Below are positions 10,101-17,297 of a stretch of 64,000 bases of DNA, piece after piece (positions within the stretch are counted from its first letter, which is position 1; the number at the start of each line of letters is the position of its first letter). The position numbers and the translations under genes were made by a program. A model generated the notes under the pieces. The model did no database searches and was not told the DNA's origin. It saw nothing but the letters and a program-made list of their open reading frames with translations. This DNA comes from Calothrix sp. NIES-4101 (GTDB taxonomy: Bacteria; Cyanobacteriota; Cyanobacteriia; Cyanobacteriales; Nostocaceae), in the NCBI GenBank assembly GCA_004296455.1, contig AP018280.1:4278001-4342000 (forward strand), given 5' to 3'.

Positions 10101-11067
10101 TCTGCTGATATAATCCCAATAACCGACAAGTTTGAGACTCATTGCTTAATAGACGTTCCTTAATCGTCTGTAAATGTTGTTGCTTATCCTGCGTCCACCA
10201 ATTATCAATAATTTTTTCTCGAACAATTTTTGCTACCCATCCTAATTCCGAATCAGGGTGTACAGATGTAGATGAATATATACAAAGTATTTGACACAGC
10301 CATTGCGTTAAAAATGGTTGTCCACCCGTCCAATGGAGAACATCCTGTAATGCAACTTCAGGGTTATTGACTATTCCAACAAATCCCTGTTCGAGCGGAG
10401 TTGCTTGCTCAAGTTCTAACCCAGTCAATTCCACCGCTTGACTATCAATATTAAATGGTGTGAGATTATTATCTGCAATTAAATCTGTGGGAGTTGCCAC
10501 ACCTAATAAGGCAAAGGTGAGACAATTATATTGATAATTGTCAGCACGTTTATTATAACAGCTACGTACAAAAGCAAAAAAATCGTCTTTAAATTCTAAA
10601 TTGATTAAATTATCGATCTCATCCACAAAAATAATTATTTTCTGAGGATGAGGCTGACTAATACATTTATTTAATAACTTCTCTTCAACAAATTTACTTA
10701 AGCGTAATAAAGGAGAAATATATTCATTTTTACGCCACCATTCTCCCACATCAATTTCTAAATCAAAACCACTGACGATTAAACTCAAAAAACCGCCAAA
10801 AAATTCATCTGGAGTCACTCCATAACCACAAATATCTCTCATTTCAATTGCACAACAGGTAAATCCTTCTGCTGCTAATCTACGCATAGTTCGCACTCGC
10901 AAACTGGATTTACCCATCTGTCGAGAATTTAAGACATAACAAAATCTACCAGATGTTAAAGCCCTATACAGTTCCTCATCAGCTTGTCGTAACACATAGG
11001 TAGTTGCAGTCAAAGGTAAACTACCACCAACTTGATAACAATTACTGACTTTAGCTACTGTATTCAT
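7132..11067 (-). CDS. AAA-like ATPase / WD40 repeat protein
   Basis: A 1311-residue protein with three parts. Residues about 10-400 form an AAA-like (AAA_35 type) NTPase domain: P-loop [13 protein letters not shown] and Walker B IIIFVDEIDNLI. Residues about 478-500 are a membrane span (SISIIGMILIAIGWA) followed by a long charged coiled coil to about 650, rich in Q, A, E and R. Residues about 695-1290 are about 13 WD40 blades with the motif SFSPDGKxLASGxxDxTVKLWN. The family occurs in filamentous cyanobacteria and is thought to act as a STAND-like sensor or scaffold; no effector domain is seen. It follows the HTH-AAA gene by 114 bp on the same strand, so the two may be cotranscribed. A paralogue is at 42983-46576. 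Confidence 0.87.
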   Translation of the reverse strand: MNTVAKVSNCYQVGGSLPLTATTYVLRQADEELYRALTSGRFCYVLNSRQMGKSSLRVRTMRRLAAEGFTCCAIEMRDICGYGVTPDEFFGGFLSLIVSGFDLEIDVGEWWRKNEYISPLLRLSKFVEEKLLNKCISQPHPQKIIIFVDEIDNLINLEFKDDFFAFVRSCYNKRADNYQYNCLTFALLGVATPTDLIADNNLTPFNIDSQAVELTGLELEQATPLEQGFVGIVNNPEVALQDVLHWTGGQPFLTQWLCQILCIYSSTSVHPDSELGWVAKIVREKIIDNWWTQDKQQHLQTIKERLLSNESQTCRLLGLYQQILQEGEIIADDSREQIELRLSGLVVKQEGILKVYNRIYESVFNQDWVEQELKKIRPDFYTDALIKWEASGCQNTDYLLKGDNLELALGWANSKKLTDLDYQFIADSQNLAIQQFEIALDNAEKELNIANLQTKNAQQQVNHVAGQIKLAKRQLKRTMMAGSISIIGMILIAIGWAKEADFYARKADEEKENVKLAQIETQQVQQEFLQAIAREKLATETAHLAEQQQKSFQKQAKEAENLAINAQRRRDQAEAARVNAQRQAKYLQALAQQAQIRREQAEIAQEDAQKKADISEKQRERKEQELAETQVINLSSSAQAILSENPFDALLKVLEAAQKLKTLEKIAPIEGKTKLAVKSTLQQILFVIRERDRLQSHQGAVRSVSFSPDGKYLASGGEDDTVKLWNRQGFLLFTFNGHNDNIWQVTFSPNSKILASASDDGTVKLWDVENHRLIRTIHAHSQWVRSVIFSQDGKVLASSSSDGSIKLWNTENGKLLKTLKQHRGWVTHLSLSPDGKTLASAGADRTVKLWDFATGDLLKNLKGHKGNVRSVAFRPDGKILASGSEDNSIKLWNLENGQELETIQEYRTSIWSVVFSPDGKTLAALGADSTIKLQRVDNIKDVSTDIQVLKGHQGRIWSVAFSPDGKTLASGSVDETVKLWNLETKVDTYASGNNLISVSISPDGKLIASAGNQGMIELRDMQNKQLLFTFKHEPNKAIRSIRFSTNGKFLASASDDKTVRLWDVKNRRLFQTLVDGYRYSSVRFSPDGKTIATKNSKIIKLWNIQDGTAIRVLKDTPDKHCVVRDINFHPNGKTLGVACSYGNMQIWDVITGSVLLNIKGHSSHISSISFSPNGKILASGGTDSKVKLWNVNNGQLIKKINAHQSDIRRVTFSPDGKILASTGDDMKIKLWKVSDGSLLNELWGHQGRIISLSFTPDSKIIASASSDNTFKIWNLDDNLDNFIQQSCSWLSDYFLTHPESREKIQVCHQDR

Positions 11068-11181
11068 AAACTATCTTGAGGATTTAATCACATTCATAAT
11101 TGCTATTTTTTGATTAATCAGAATAAATTGAAATTAAATATTAATAGTAATTAAATATGAATGATAATTAACTATTAAGTT

Positions 11182-12723
11182 TTAACTACTCTCTTGACAA
11201 CGCTGACGAAAGTACAAATGATATAACTTATAACGAGGTCTAGCACTTATTGGAGAAAGTGTTACCAAACCTAAATCATTTAACTGAACAGATGTATCTT
11301 GATTTAAAAGCGAGTCAAATTCAACGGCTGTATCTGCCATCACAACTCTTTTAAAAGCCCCAATTAATTGAGAAGTAGCTAAGAGATTCTGACAGTGTTT
11401 CTGTAAATGATAGCGATAAATGCCCCATCCAGTCATAGCTGTTTGTAAAAATTCTGCTAACGTTACATTTTCCTGTACGATATGTTTAATTGCTTCTCCA
11501 ACTAAATAAGGATGTCCACCGAGCATTTCCATTAACTGGTTAACTTCATTTTGACCCCAATCCAAGCCAGATTTTTGTGCGAATAACAAAACTTGTTCAC
11601 TTGTAAAATCAGGTAAGCTGATTTCCGTTCCTGCATTAAAAGGAGACTGATTAATATCCAGTTGAGTATAAGCTTGAGTGTGCAACACCACCAATCGTAA
11701 TTGTCGCCATAGAGGACGAGTTTTTGCATCTTCATGCCAAGTTCTTAACATCCCTAAAAACTCACCCGTAATTTCTGGGTAAGGAAAAATTTTATCAACT
11801 TCATCTAAAGCTATAACCACAGGTTTATCAGCAGTCAATAAATATTTTTCAAAATAAGTTCTACACTTAATTTTGCTATTTCCCAAACTTCTACGAAAAT
11901 GCTCCGCAACTGGATAATTCATCTGCAACATCTCTGTAATACTGGTACATAACCACTGTAAAAATGCATCTAAGCTAGAAAAATCCCCCACCGTTGCATC
12001 CCGCAGATTTAATTCCACAGTTCGATAGTCTTGATGATTTGCATAATGCAATATTCTCGACATCAGTTCTGTTTTACCCGTTTGTAAAGGTGCTTTGATC
12101 CTCAATAAACACCCCGGTTGAACAATCTCAGCAAAACAGCGCTCCTCAACTGGAGGACGCTCAATATAGAAAGATTCAGTTGGTATTAACCGTTCTGGCA
12201 GAGTTTGACTGATATCATTAAATATACACTTATGTTGCTTCCAACCCCTCCTCAATGCTTCTTTGAAATTATGCTTGCTAACCTTTTCTCCCTTTCCCAA
12301 TGCTTCTGTCAGCTTATTCCATAATTTATTACCAACATCTTTATTGAGATACTCTGCACTGTAACCGTAATTATCTGCCATCTGTGGATAGGTGACACCT
12401 TCCCAAGAAGCTTGCAGTACAGTTATTTCAATATCTTTCAAATGAATACCAGTATGATTAAATATAAGCTTATCAGCAAATTCCAGGGCTACTTCCCAAG
12501 TAAAATCTGATTCTGCCATACGCTTACAAAGTTGAATAACTTTGCCTTTAACTTTCTTGTATAGCTTCATCTCCAAAAATAGTTTTTCGGAAGCGAGCAG
12601 ATAGGCTTTACATTTCTTTATAATTAGTTTTTGTTCAGCAGCCCCTAATTGTGAGTTCATAAAACAATACTGGAAAATAACTGAGGCTAAATTAATTATA
12701 GTTATTTGGGAACTCATTTTCAT
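11182..12723 (-). CDS. HTH-AAA STAND-type ATPase (VMAP-HTH plus AAA-like domain)
   Basis: The protein joins a predicted DNA- or protein-binding HTH (ALEFADKLIFNHTGIHLKDI to NKLWNKLTEALG) of the kind found at the N-terminus of vWA-MoxR-associated proteins, to an AAA-like ATPase. The P-loop is KAPLQTGKTELM and Walker B is VIALDEVDKIF. The C-terminal part carries the L-G-G-H-P-Y-L-V helix common to STAND/AAA_35 proteins. The coordinates use the first ATG (12723); the domain itself begins near an internal ATG at 12519 and neither has a clear ribosome site, so the start is open. It is a diverged paralogue of the 22755 gene and precedes the AAA-like/WD40 gene. Direct repeats upstream suggest regulation. 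Confidence 0.82.
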   Translation of the reverse strand: MKMSSQITIINLASVIFQYCFMNSQLGAAEQKLIIKKCKAYLLASEKLFLEMKLYKKVKGKVIQLCKRMAESDFTWEVALEFADKLIFNHTGIHLKDIEITVLQASWEGVTYPQMADNYGYSAEYLNKDVGNKLWNKLTEALGKGEKVSKHNFKEALRRGWKQHKCIFNDISQTLPERLIPTESFYIERPPVEERCFAEIVQPGCLLRIKAPLQTGKTELMSRILHYANHQDYRTVELNLRDATVGDFSSLDAFLQWLCTSITEMLQMNYPVAEHFRRSLGNSKIKCRTYFEKYLLTADKPVVIALDEVDKIFPYPEITGEFLGMLRTWHEDAKTRPLWRQLRLVVLHTQAYTQLDINQSPFNAGTEISLPDFTSEQVLLFAQKSGLDWGQNEVNQLMEMLGGHPYLVGEAIKHIVQENVTLAEFLQTAMTGWGIYRYHLQKHCQNLLATSQLIGAFKRVVMADTAVEFDSLLNQDTSVQLNDLGLVTLSPISARPRYKLYHLYFRQRCQESS

Positions 12724-12737
12724 CAGTTTGATAAAAA

Positions 12738-12829
12738 ACCTGACTTTATCCTATTTTGACTGATAAGCACCTGACTTTATCCTATAATTACATCTTTATT
12801 TGATAATTTTAATGTCTGACTATTTCCTA
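12738..12829. promoter_or_regulatory. Direct repeats CTGACTTTATCCTAT upstream of the HTH-AAA gene
   Basis: Two exact copies of ACCTGACTTTATCCTAT start at 12738 and 12769, 31 bp (about three helical turns) apart, and a third, imperfect copy (GTCTGACTATTTCCTAT) starts near 12813. They lie immediately upstream of the HTH-AAA gene and in the divergent gap to the secreted-protein gene at 12953. Phased direct repeats usually bind response regulators or HTH proteins; binding here is inference. Confidence 0.45.
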
Positions 12830-12952
12830 TTGTGAGCTTTATTTATTTACGCCATGATATAGCCATGAAGTGAAGAGATGAATAACTAATAAATTCAAAT
12901 AAATCATTTTTCATCTCTCAACTAGAGATTACAATATTCATGGGTAAAATAT

Positions 12953-13342
12953 ATGAAAATTACACCAGTTTTTGCAACAGGCTTGTTACTGAGTCTTGTC
13001 ACATTATCTTCAACAATCAATCCAAACTCGGCTGTAGCACAATCGAATCAAAAGCCTTACTGTACAGCGGCATCAAATAAAGGAATTAGTTATTTTCGAT
13101 ATGGTACTGATTCAATCGATAATGCTTGTTTTGATGTTTTTCAAAAGGTATTAAATGCAGGTCATAGTGTAGATAGAGCCGAATGGGGATATTACAAAAC
13201 CAGTGGTCAAAATACTGGAAAAATTTCTTGTATTCAAGGACAAAAAACAGTGAGAGGAAATGGAAGCGACTTTTTTAACGAAGCATCAAATATGCGTAGC
13301 TCCTTAGGTTGGAGTGGTTGTACTTACAAGGTAACTAATTAG
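12953..13342 (+). CDS. Small secreted protein, unknown function
   Basis: 129 residues with a clear signal peptide (MKITPVFATGLLLSLVTLSS, cleavage probably after AVAQS). The mature part of about 98 residues has four cysteines (YCTAAS, NACFDVF, ISCIQG, GCTYKV) that could form two disulfides. It resembles other short cyanobacterial exported proteins but I do not recognise a family. It starts a run of five same-strand genes for exported proteins (12953-16901). The ATG at 12953 follows an A-rich leader without a strong ribosome site. Confidence 0.75.
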   Translation: MKITPVFATGLLLSLVTLSSTINPNSAVAQSNQKPYCTAASNKGISYFRYGTDSIDNACFDVFQKVLNAGHSVDRAEWGYYKTSGQNTGKISCIQGQKTVRGNGSDFFNEASNMRSSLGWSGCTYKVTN

Positions 13343-13472
13343 TTAATTGGCTCTTCTGTTACTTAATGTAGTCTGATTTTAACTATCAATATTAGTGATG
13401 CGATTCATGAAGTGATCGCATTACTAACCTTTAATCTGTTCGCTCCTTTTTTATCTTTTCGGAGTTATTATC

Positions 13473-13820
13473 ATGTTTCATCGCAAACTCTTAACACCAT
13501 TAATGCTCATAAATACTTTATGTGCTATTTCTCTTTCCAGTGTCGCATTTGCATCAACACCAGTGAACCCATCTTGTCCTGATGGTTGGATACCTGCAAC
13601 ACCTCCTTTAAATCCTCAACTTGGTTGTATTTCTAATCAGATTAAACCCCGACCTTTACCTGGGAAGATTCAAAATATCCGTCAAACACCCAATTCAAAT
13701 AGTCAAATTAACTTCCCACCCCAAATTCCCCCTGTATTTAAAGTTAATCAATGTGAATTAGGTGTCATCGATCCGGTTGACTGTCCAGAAAATAATCCAA
13801 TTCCAGCACCAAGAGACTAA
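13473..13820 (+). CDS. Small proline-rich secreted protein
   Basis: 115 residues: signal peptide (LMLINTLCAISLSSVAFA), then a short mature chain rich in proline and asparagine, with cysteines in NPSCPDGW, LGCISNQ, NQCELG and VDCPEN. The start is supported by CGGAGTTATTATCATG just before 13473. No known domain recognised. The arrangement (signal peptide, low complexity, even number of cysteines) fits a periplasmic or outer-envelope protein. It lies 130 bp after the previous secreted-protein gene. Confidence 0.7.
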   Translation: MFHRKLLTPLMLINTLCAISLSSVAFASTPVNPSCPDGWIPATPPLNPQLGCISNQIKPRPLPGKIQNIRQTPNSNSQINFPPQIPPVFKVNQCELGVIDPVDCPENNPIPAPRD

Positions 13821-14355
13821 TTCAACCCTTAACTTTATCTTGATTAGGATGGGTGACGCGACTTTCCTCATTGGGATTAAAGCGTAAACCCATCTAATAA
13901 TAAAACCAAAATTGTCAAAAAGCCCTGAAAATCAATATACGTGTGGGGAAGATGTTCTGGTCTTACAACCCAACATGAAACTTTTCCTGTCACAGTCACT
14001 ACAACTTTTGATATCCTGTACCGTAAGCAAGTCATTAGATGTTGGTGTTGTTAATGTATATAGAACAATCTCAACCTGCGAGCAATATCAATCGACTGGA
14101 TTTACTTTTCTTAATTTTTTATTGCTAGAGAATAAATACTTTTTGCATAAGCGATCGCAGTTCGGACGTAAAGATATTATATAGATAAGTAGCAAAAGAG
14201 GGTTGACTGATCTGTGATGGACAGTACAAATACTGTCAATATTTTTAACTTGGAACTATTCAAAGTATTTATTCTCAACTCAAGTTTTAGCACCTCAAGT
14301 TTTAGCAAATCAACTTGAGAAATAATCAACAATGTATCTAGAAGGAGTTCAAGCA
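13821..14355. other. Intergenic stretch, mostly without genes
   Basis: 535 bp without a convincing gene. A 90-codon frame at 13912-14184 starts from TTG, has no ribosome site and overlaps another frame reading TTQHETFPVTVTTTFDILYR, so it looks like a decayed remnant. Near the right end ACTCAAGTTTTAGCA occurs twice in tandem (about 14278-14307), just before the ribosome site of the next gene. Confidence 0.4.
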
Positions 14356-15399
14356 ATGCAAATATATAGATTGATAACAGGAGTATTTTTAAGTTTGAGT
14401 ATCGTGTCAACTGGTTTCTTTGCAATGATAACCAATGTTCAAGCAGGGGAAGGAAAATGTGGTGATTCTGCTTCTGTTTGTCAAGAACCTCAAACACCAA
14501 ATCAACCAATAATTAGTATTCAATATACTATTGAAAATAAAACCAATCAAGCTATTCGTTTTGCTTTACCGACCGGTAAAATTTATGAATTAGCTCCCGG
14601 TCAGAAAGGTACTTACCAAAATACTTTACCTGCTAATCGTTTACGTTTATTTATTGTTGGTACAGGTCAACATTATCCCTTACGAAATGGTAATTATCAA
14701 TTTCGGAAAGACAGCAGTGGCAAAACTTTATTTGCACGGGTGACAGCATCTCGTAGAACTAATACCCGCATCCATCGAGTTAGTCCTTCCCCCCAAAGGA
14801 GTCATATCCGCGTACTTACGAATTTACCGAATCGAGTGGGAACAGCACCTGAGAAAAAAACCAATATAACAGATTCATCAACAGAAGCAACACCAACCGA
14901 ACATCAAGAACCAGAAACACCAGATTTGGAATCTCATAATAATTCTGAATCTAATTTGATGGGATTAGAAATAATTCGAGAAATTGCCGGAATTGTCAAA
15001 ACTGCAATTACCACAGAAGCAGAAACCGAACAAAAACGGATTGAAGCTTTCAATCATCAATCAACAGCACCTGAAAATTCTGATAATACTCATACTGCCA
15101 ATGATAGTTTAGGAAATACCCAAAAAACAGCTACAACTACAAATTTACTTCCAGAAACCCCTCCGGCGATACGCGAAGCGTCAAGTCTTCGGCTTATCGC
15201 ACAAACAAATATTGATACGGATAGCATTTTAGCAAAGTGGGGTTGGACAAAAGTTGAATGTTTGTCAGAAAATCCAGTTGTGACAATTACAGGATTAAGT
15301 GATCGCGATCTTTGTGTAAATCCAACGGAAAATATACCTGTAGGAAAGTATGAGTATAATCGGTCTTCTCATCAATTAACACCTATTAATCAACAATAA
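14356..15399 (+). CDS. Exported protein with N-terminal beta-rich domain, unknown function
   Basis: 347 residues from the ATG at 14356, chosen because GAAGGAGTTCAAGCAATG supplies a strong ribosome site; an in-frame ATG at 14332 lies upstream of it. A signal peptide (LITGVFLSLSIVSTGFFAM) leads to a beta-rich domain (YTIENKTNQAIRFALPTGK to FARVTASRRTNTR, about residues 50-140), a long S/T/E-rich disordered linker, and a short C-terminal domain with two cysteines (VECLSEN, RDLCVN). The linker includes AIREASSLRLIAQ, encoded by an in-frame small dispersed repeat (15166-15205). It sits 28 bp before the serine hydrolase gene and is probably cotranscribed. Confidence 0.7.
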   Translation: MQIYRLITGVFLSLSIVSTGFFAMITNVQAGEGKCGDSASVCQEPQTPNQPIISIQYTIENKTNQAIRFALPTGKIYELAPGQKGTYQNTLPANRLRLFIVGTGQHYPLRNGNYQFRKDSSGKTLFARVTASRRTNTRIHRVSPSPQRSHIRVLTNLPNRVGTAPEKKTNITDSSTEATPTEHQEPETPDLESHNNSESNLMGLEIIREIAGIVKTAITTEAETEQKRIEAFNHQSTAPENSDNTHTANDSLGNTQKTATTTNLLPETPPAIREASSLRLIAQTNIDTDSILAKWGWTKVECLSENPVVTITGLSDRDLCVNPTENIPVGKYEYNRSSHQLTPINQQ

Positions 15400-15427
15400 A
15401 TTTCTTTACAAACACAGGATAGTTATC

Positions 15428-16603
15428 ATGAAAACAACTATGAAAATTTTGGCAAGTGTAACTTTAATTACAGTTTCAATTTCGGCTGCTGCATTTGCAC
15501 AAATTTCACCCGATCAAACAAGAGCAAAAATCTCTTCTGTATCTTCAAACTCAACCCTTCCTAGCATTCAAGCACAAGCACGACGACAAATAAATCGAGT
15601 TAATTGGGAACCCAAACAGCAAGTCGATGCTGCAATTACTGCTTATCAAAATAAATTTAACGTCCCCGGAATGAGTGTTGCGATCGCGCAAAAAGGTAAA
15701 ATAGTATATGCTCGCGGTTTTGGCTTTGCAGACATAGCTAAACAGCAAAAGGCTGACTCCGCAACGGTATTTCGGCTTGCATCGGTCAGTAAACCGATTA
15801 CAATGGTTTTGACAATGCGTCAAGTTGAAAAAGGTCTTTCCCTTGACAAACCAGCTCGTTCCTATGTCCCAGAATTACCTAGACACCACACCTACACTGT
15901 TGGTCATCTGTTGAAACACCAATCCGGAATTCGTCACTATCGAGGTAGCAAGCGTCCAAATTGTGAAGTTCCGAATAACCCTAATTGGAAAGATTCAAGT
16001 AATACCCAATATCCAACAGCAACAGATGCAACCAAATTATTCAGTCAAGACCCATTGATGTTTAAACCAGGTAGCAAATCTTGCTATAGCACCCATGCTT
16101 ATACTGTTTTAGGTGCGGTACTCGAAGCTTCATCAAAACAGTCATTTAGCAAATTAGTCAATCAAGAACTAACTCAAGGTCTAAATTTACCGAGCTTGCG
16201 TCCAGAAGTTATTAATCAAACTAATAGTAAACGGGCAAATATCTATAAAAATAAAAATGATATTAATGACAAAAATATACCAGCAAATCGGGATAATTTG
16301 AGTTGGAAATATCCAGGTGGTGGTTTAGAGTCAAATAGCGTTGATCTGGCTAAATTCGGAATAAAAGTGATTGATGGTTCATTTCTTTCTCCTCAAGCGA
16401 AACAACAATTAGGATGGGGAAATGTTTTTACCTATAGTGGTGCCCAGACAGGTGCGGAATCTCACATTCGACTGGAATTTTCCAAAGGTATTGTGATTGT
16501 CTTATTATCCAATCAACGGATTAGTTTAGACGAAGATGACCCCAACCAAGGACAAGAAGGTGTAGGAAGACTAGCGAAGGCAATTAGTGACATTATTAAT
16601 TAG
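15428..16603 (+). CDS. Secreted serine hydrolase, beta-lactamase/penicillin-binding-protein family
   Basis: 391 residues with a signal peptide (ILASVTLITVSISAAAFAQ) and a class C beta-lactamase-like fold (Pfam Beta-lactamase). The nucleophile motif S-x-x-K is SVSK at about residue 119 in FRLASVSKPIT. The second motif, usually Y-x-N, is YSTHAY (about 218), with T for N. The third, usually K/HTG, is QTG in YSGAQTGAES (about 341), so two motifs are altered. Such proteins are peptidases or esterases more often than true beta-lactamases. A second copy of its last 144 codons lies at 21915-22346. The ATG follows ACAGGATAGTTATC. Confidence 0.87.
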   Translation: MKTTMKILASVTLITVSISAAAFAQISPDQTRAKISSVSSNSTLPSIQAQARRQINRVNWEPKQQVDAAITAYQNKFNVPGMSVAIAQKGKIVYARGFGFADIAKQQKADSATVFRLASVSKPITMVLTMRQVEKGLSLDKPARSYVPELPRHHTYTVGHLLKHQSGIRHYRGSKRPNCEVPNNPNWKDSSNTQYPTATDATKLFSQDPLMFKPGSKSCYSTHAYTVLGAVLEASSKQSFSKLVNQELTQGLNLPSLRPEVINQTNSKRANIYKNKNDINDKNIPANRDNLSWKYPGGGLESNSVDLAKFGIKVIDGSFLSPQAKQQLGWGNVFTYSGAQTGAESHIRLEFSKGIVIVLLSNQRISLDEDDPNQGQEGVGRLAKAISDIIN

Positions 16604-16676
16604 AAATTAATAATAACGCTGGTGTTAGTTCATTATTGTCCAACTTAGAACTACATAAATAAATGGTGAGATTACT

Positions 16677-16901
16677 ATGCGAAAATTATTTTTTGTTTTT
16701 CCATTATTGTTAGTTACCTTTTGTGGAAGTATTTTTAGTGCAGTAGAAGCACTTCCCTCTCAAGAGGTAGAAACCACTTATTACAGCAATGCCTCTAAGA
16801 CAAAAGTGGTCGGTGGTTCGATTTTATCCTGTTATGGAGGATTTAAAAAATGGGGTAAACAAACACAGTACAAAACAAGGTTCATAAGCCCCTGCGACTA
16901 A
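16677..16901 (+). CDS. Short exported protein, DUF6289-like
   Basis: 74 residues: signal peptide (LFFVFPLLLVTFCGSIFSA, cleavage near VEA) and a mature part of about 50 residues with YYSNASKTKVVGGSILSC and GGFKKWGKQTQYKT. The pattern Y-Y-s-x-a-x-x-x-V-V-G-x-x-x-x-C-x-G-x-x-x-W-G-x-x-T-x-Y resembles the DUF6289 family of small bacterial secreted proteins. Two cysteines in the mature part could pair. The gene lies 73 bp after the serine hydrolase with GGTGAG before the ATG. Function unknown. Confidence 0.68.
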   Translation: MRKLFFVFPLLLVTFCGSIFSAVEALPSQEVETTYYSNASKTKVVGGSILSCYGGFKKWGKQTQYKTRFISPCD

Positions 16902-16952
16902 ATGAGTTTATTAATGAGTATCTTTCGCCGTAAATTCTCTGAAACTCATGCA

Positions 16953-17014
16953 GGTAAGAGATTATAGCCCAAAACATTAGCCTCTTACCACACAGTATTT
17001 ATTATTCTCTGTGG
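16953..17014 (+). terminator. Paired stem-loops after the secreted-protein gene run
   Basis: GGTAAGAG (16953) pairs with CTCTTACC (16982), and TACCACACAG (16986) pairs imperfectly with CTCTGTGGTA (17007). These overlapping hairpins 50-110 bp after the last gene could end the transcript or form alternative structures. No strong T-run follows. Confidence 0.35.
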
Positions 17015-17156
17015 TAGACGAAAAGCAAATATGGGGTCAGAAGTGCCATTGCATTCATACACAAATTATCATTAGACATCAAAAGTGCTAGAACGTTTAT
17101 ATAGCAACGCTTTCCATACCATTAGCTACCTAAATGACATTTTTAATAACATGAAT

Positions 17157-17279
17157 CTATCCCACTATTACGAAAATGCTTATTTGCTTAAGTAAAAATT
17201 CTCCTGAAAAGCTTAATTTTTCGTTTTTATCTCTAAAAAATATTTGGGCTTTCCAGCAAAAATATTATTAGTGGGATAG
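17157..17279. mobile_element. 123-bp MITE-like element with 14-bp inverted ends
   Basis: CTATCCCACTATTA at 17157-17170 is repeated in inverse at 17266-17279 with one mismatch, enclosing about 95 bp of AT-rich non-coding DNA. Size and ends fit a MITE, or a large hairpin between converging genes. I see no target duplication, so the transposon origin is an inference. Confidence 0.45.
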
Positions 17280-17297
17280 GTTAATAATTAACTTTAA

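Noticed and set aside
13912-14184. 90-codon plus-strand frame
   Set aside because: TTG start without ribosome site, mixed composition and overlap with another decayed frame; not supported as a gene.
15428-16603. True class C beta-lactamase (antibiotic resistance)
   Set aside because: YxN and K/HTG motifs are altered, and the family mostly consists of peptidases and esterases; a resistance role is unsupported.
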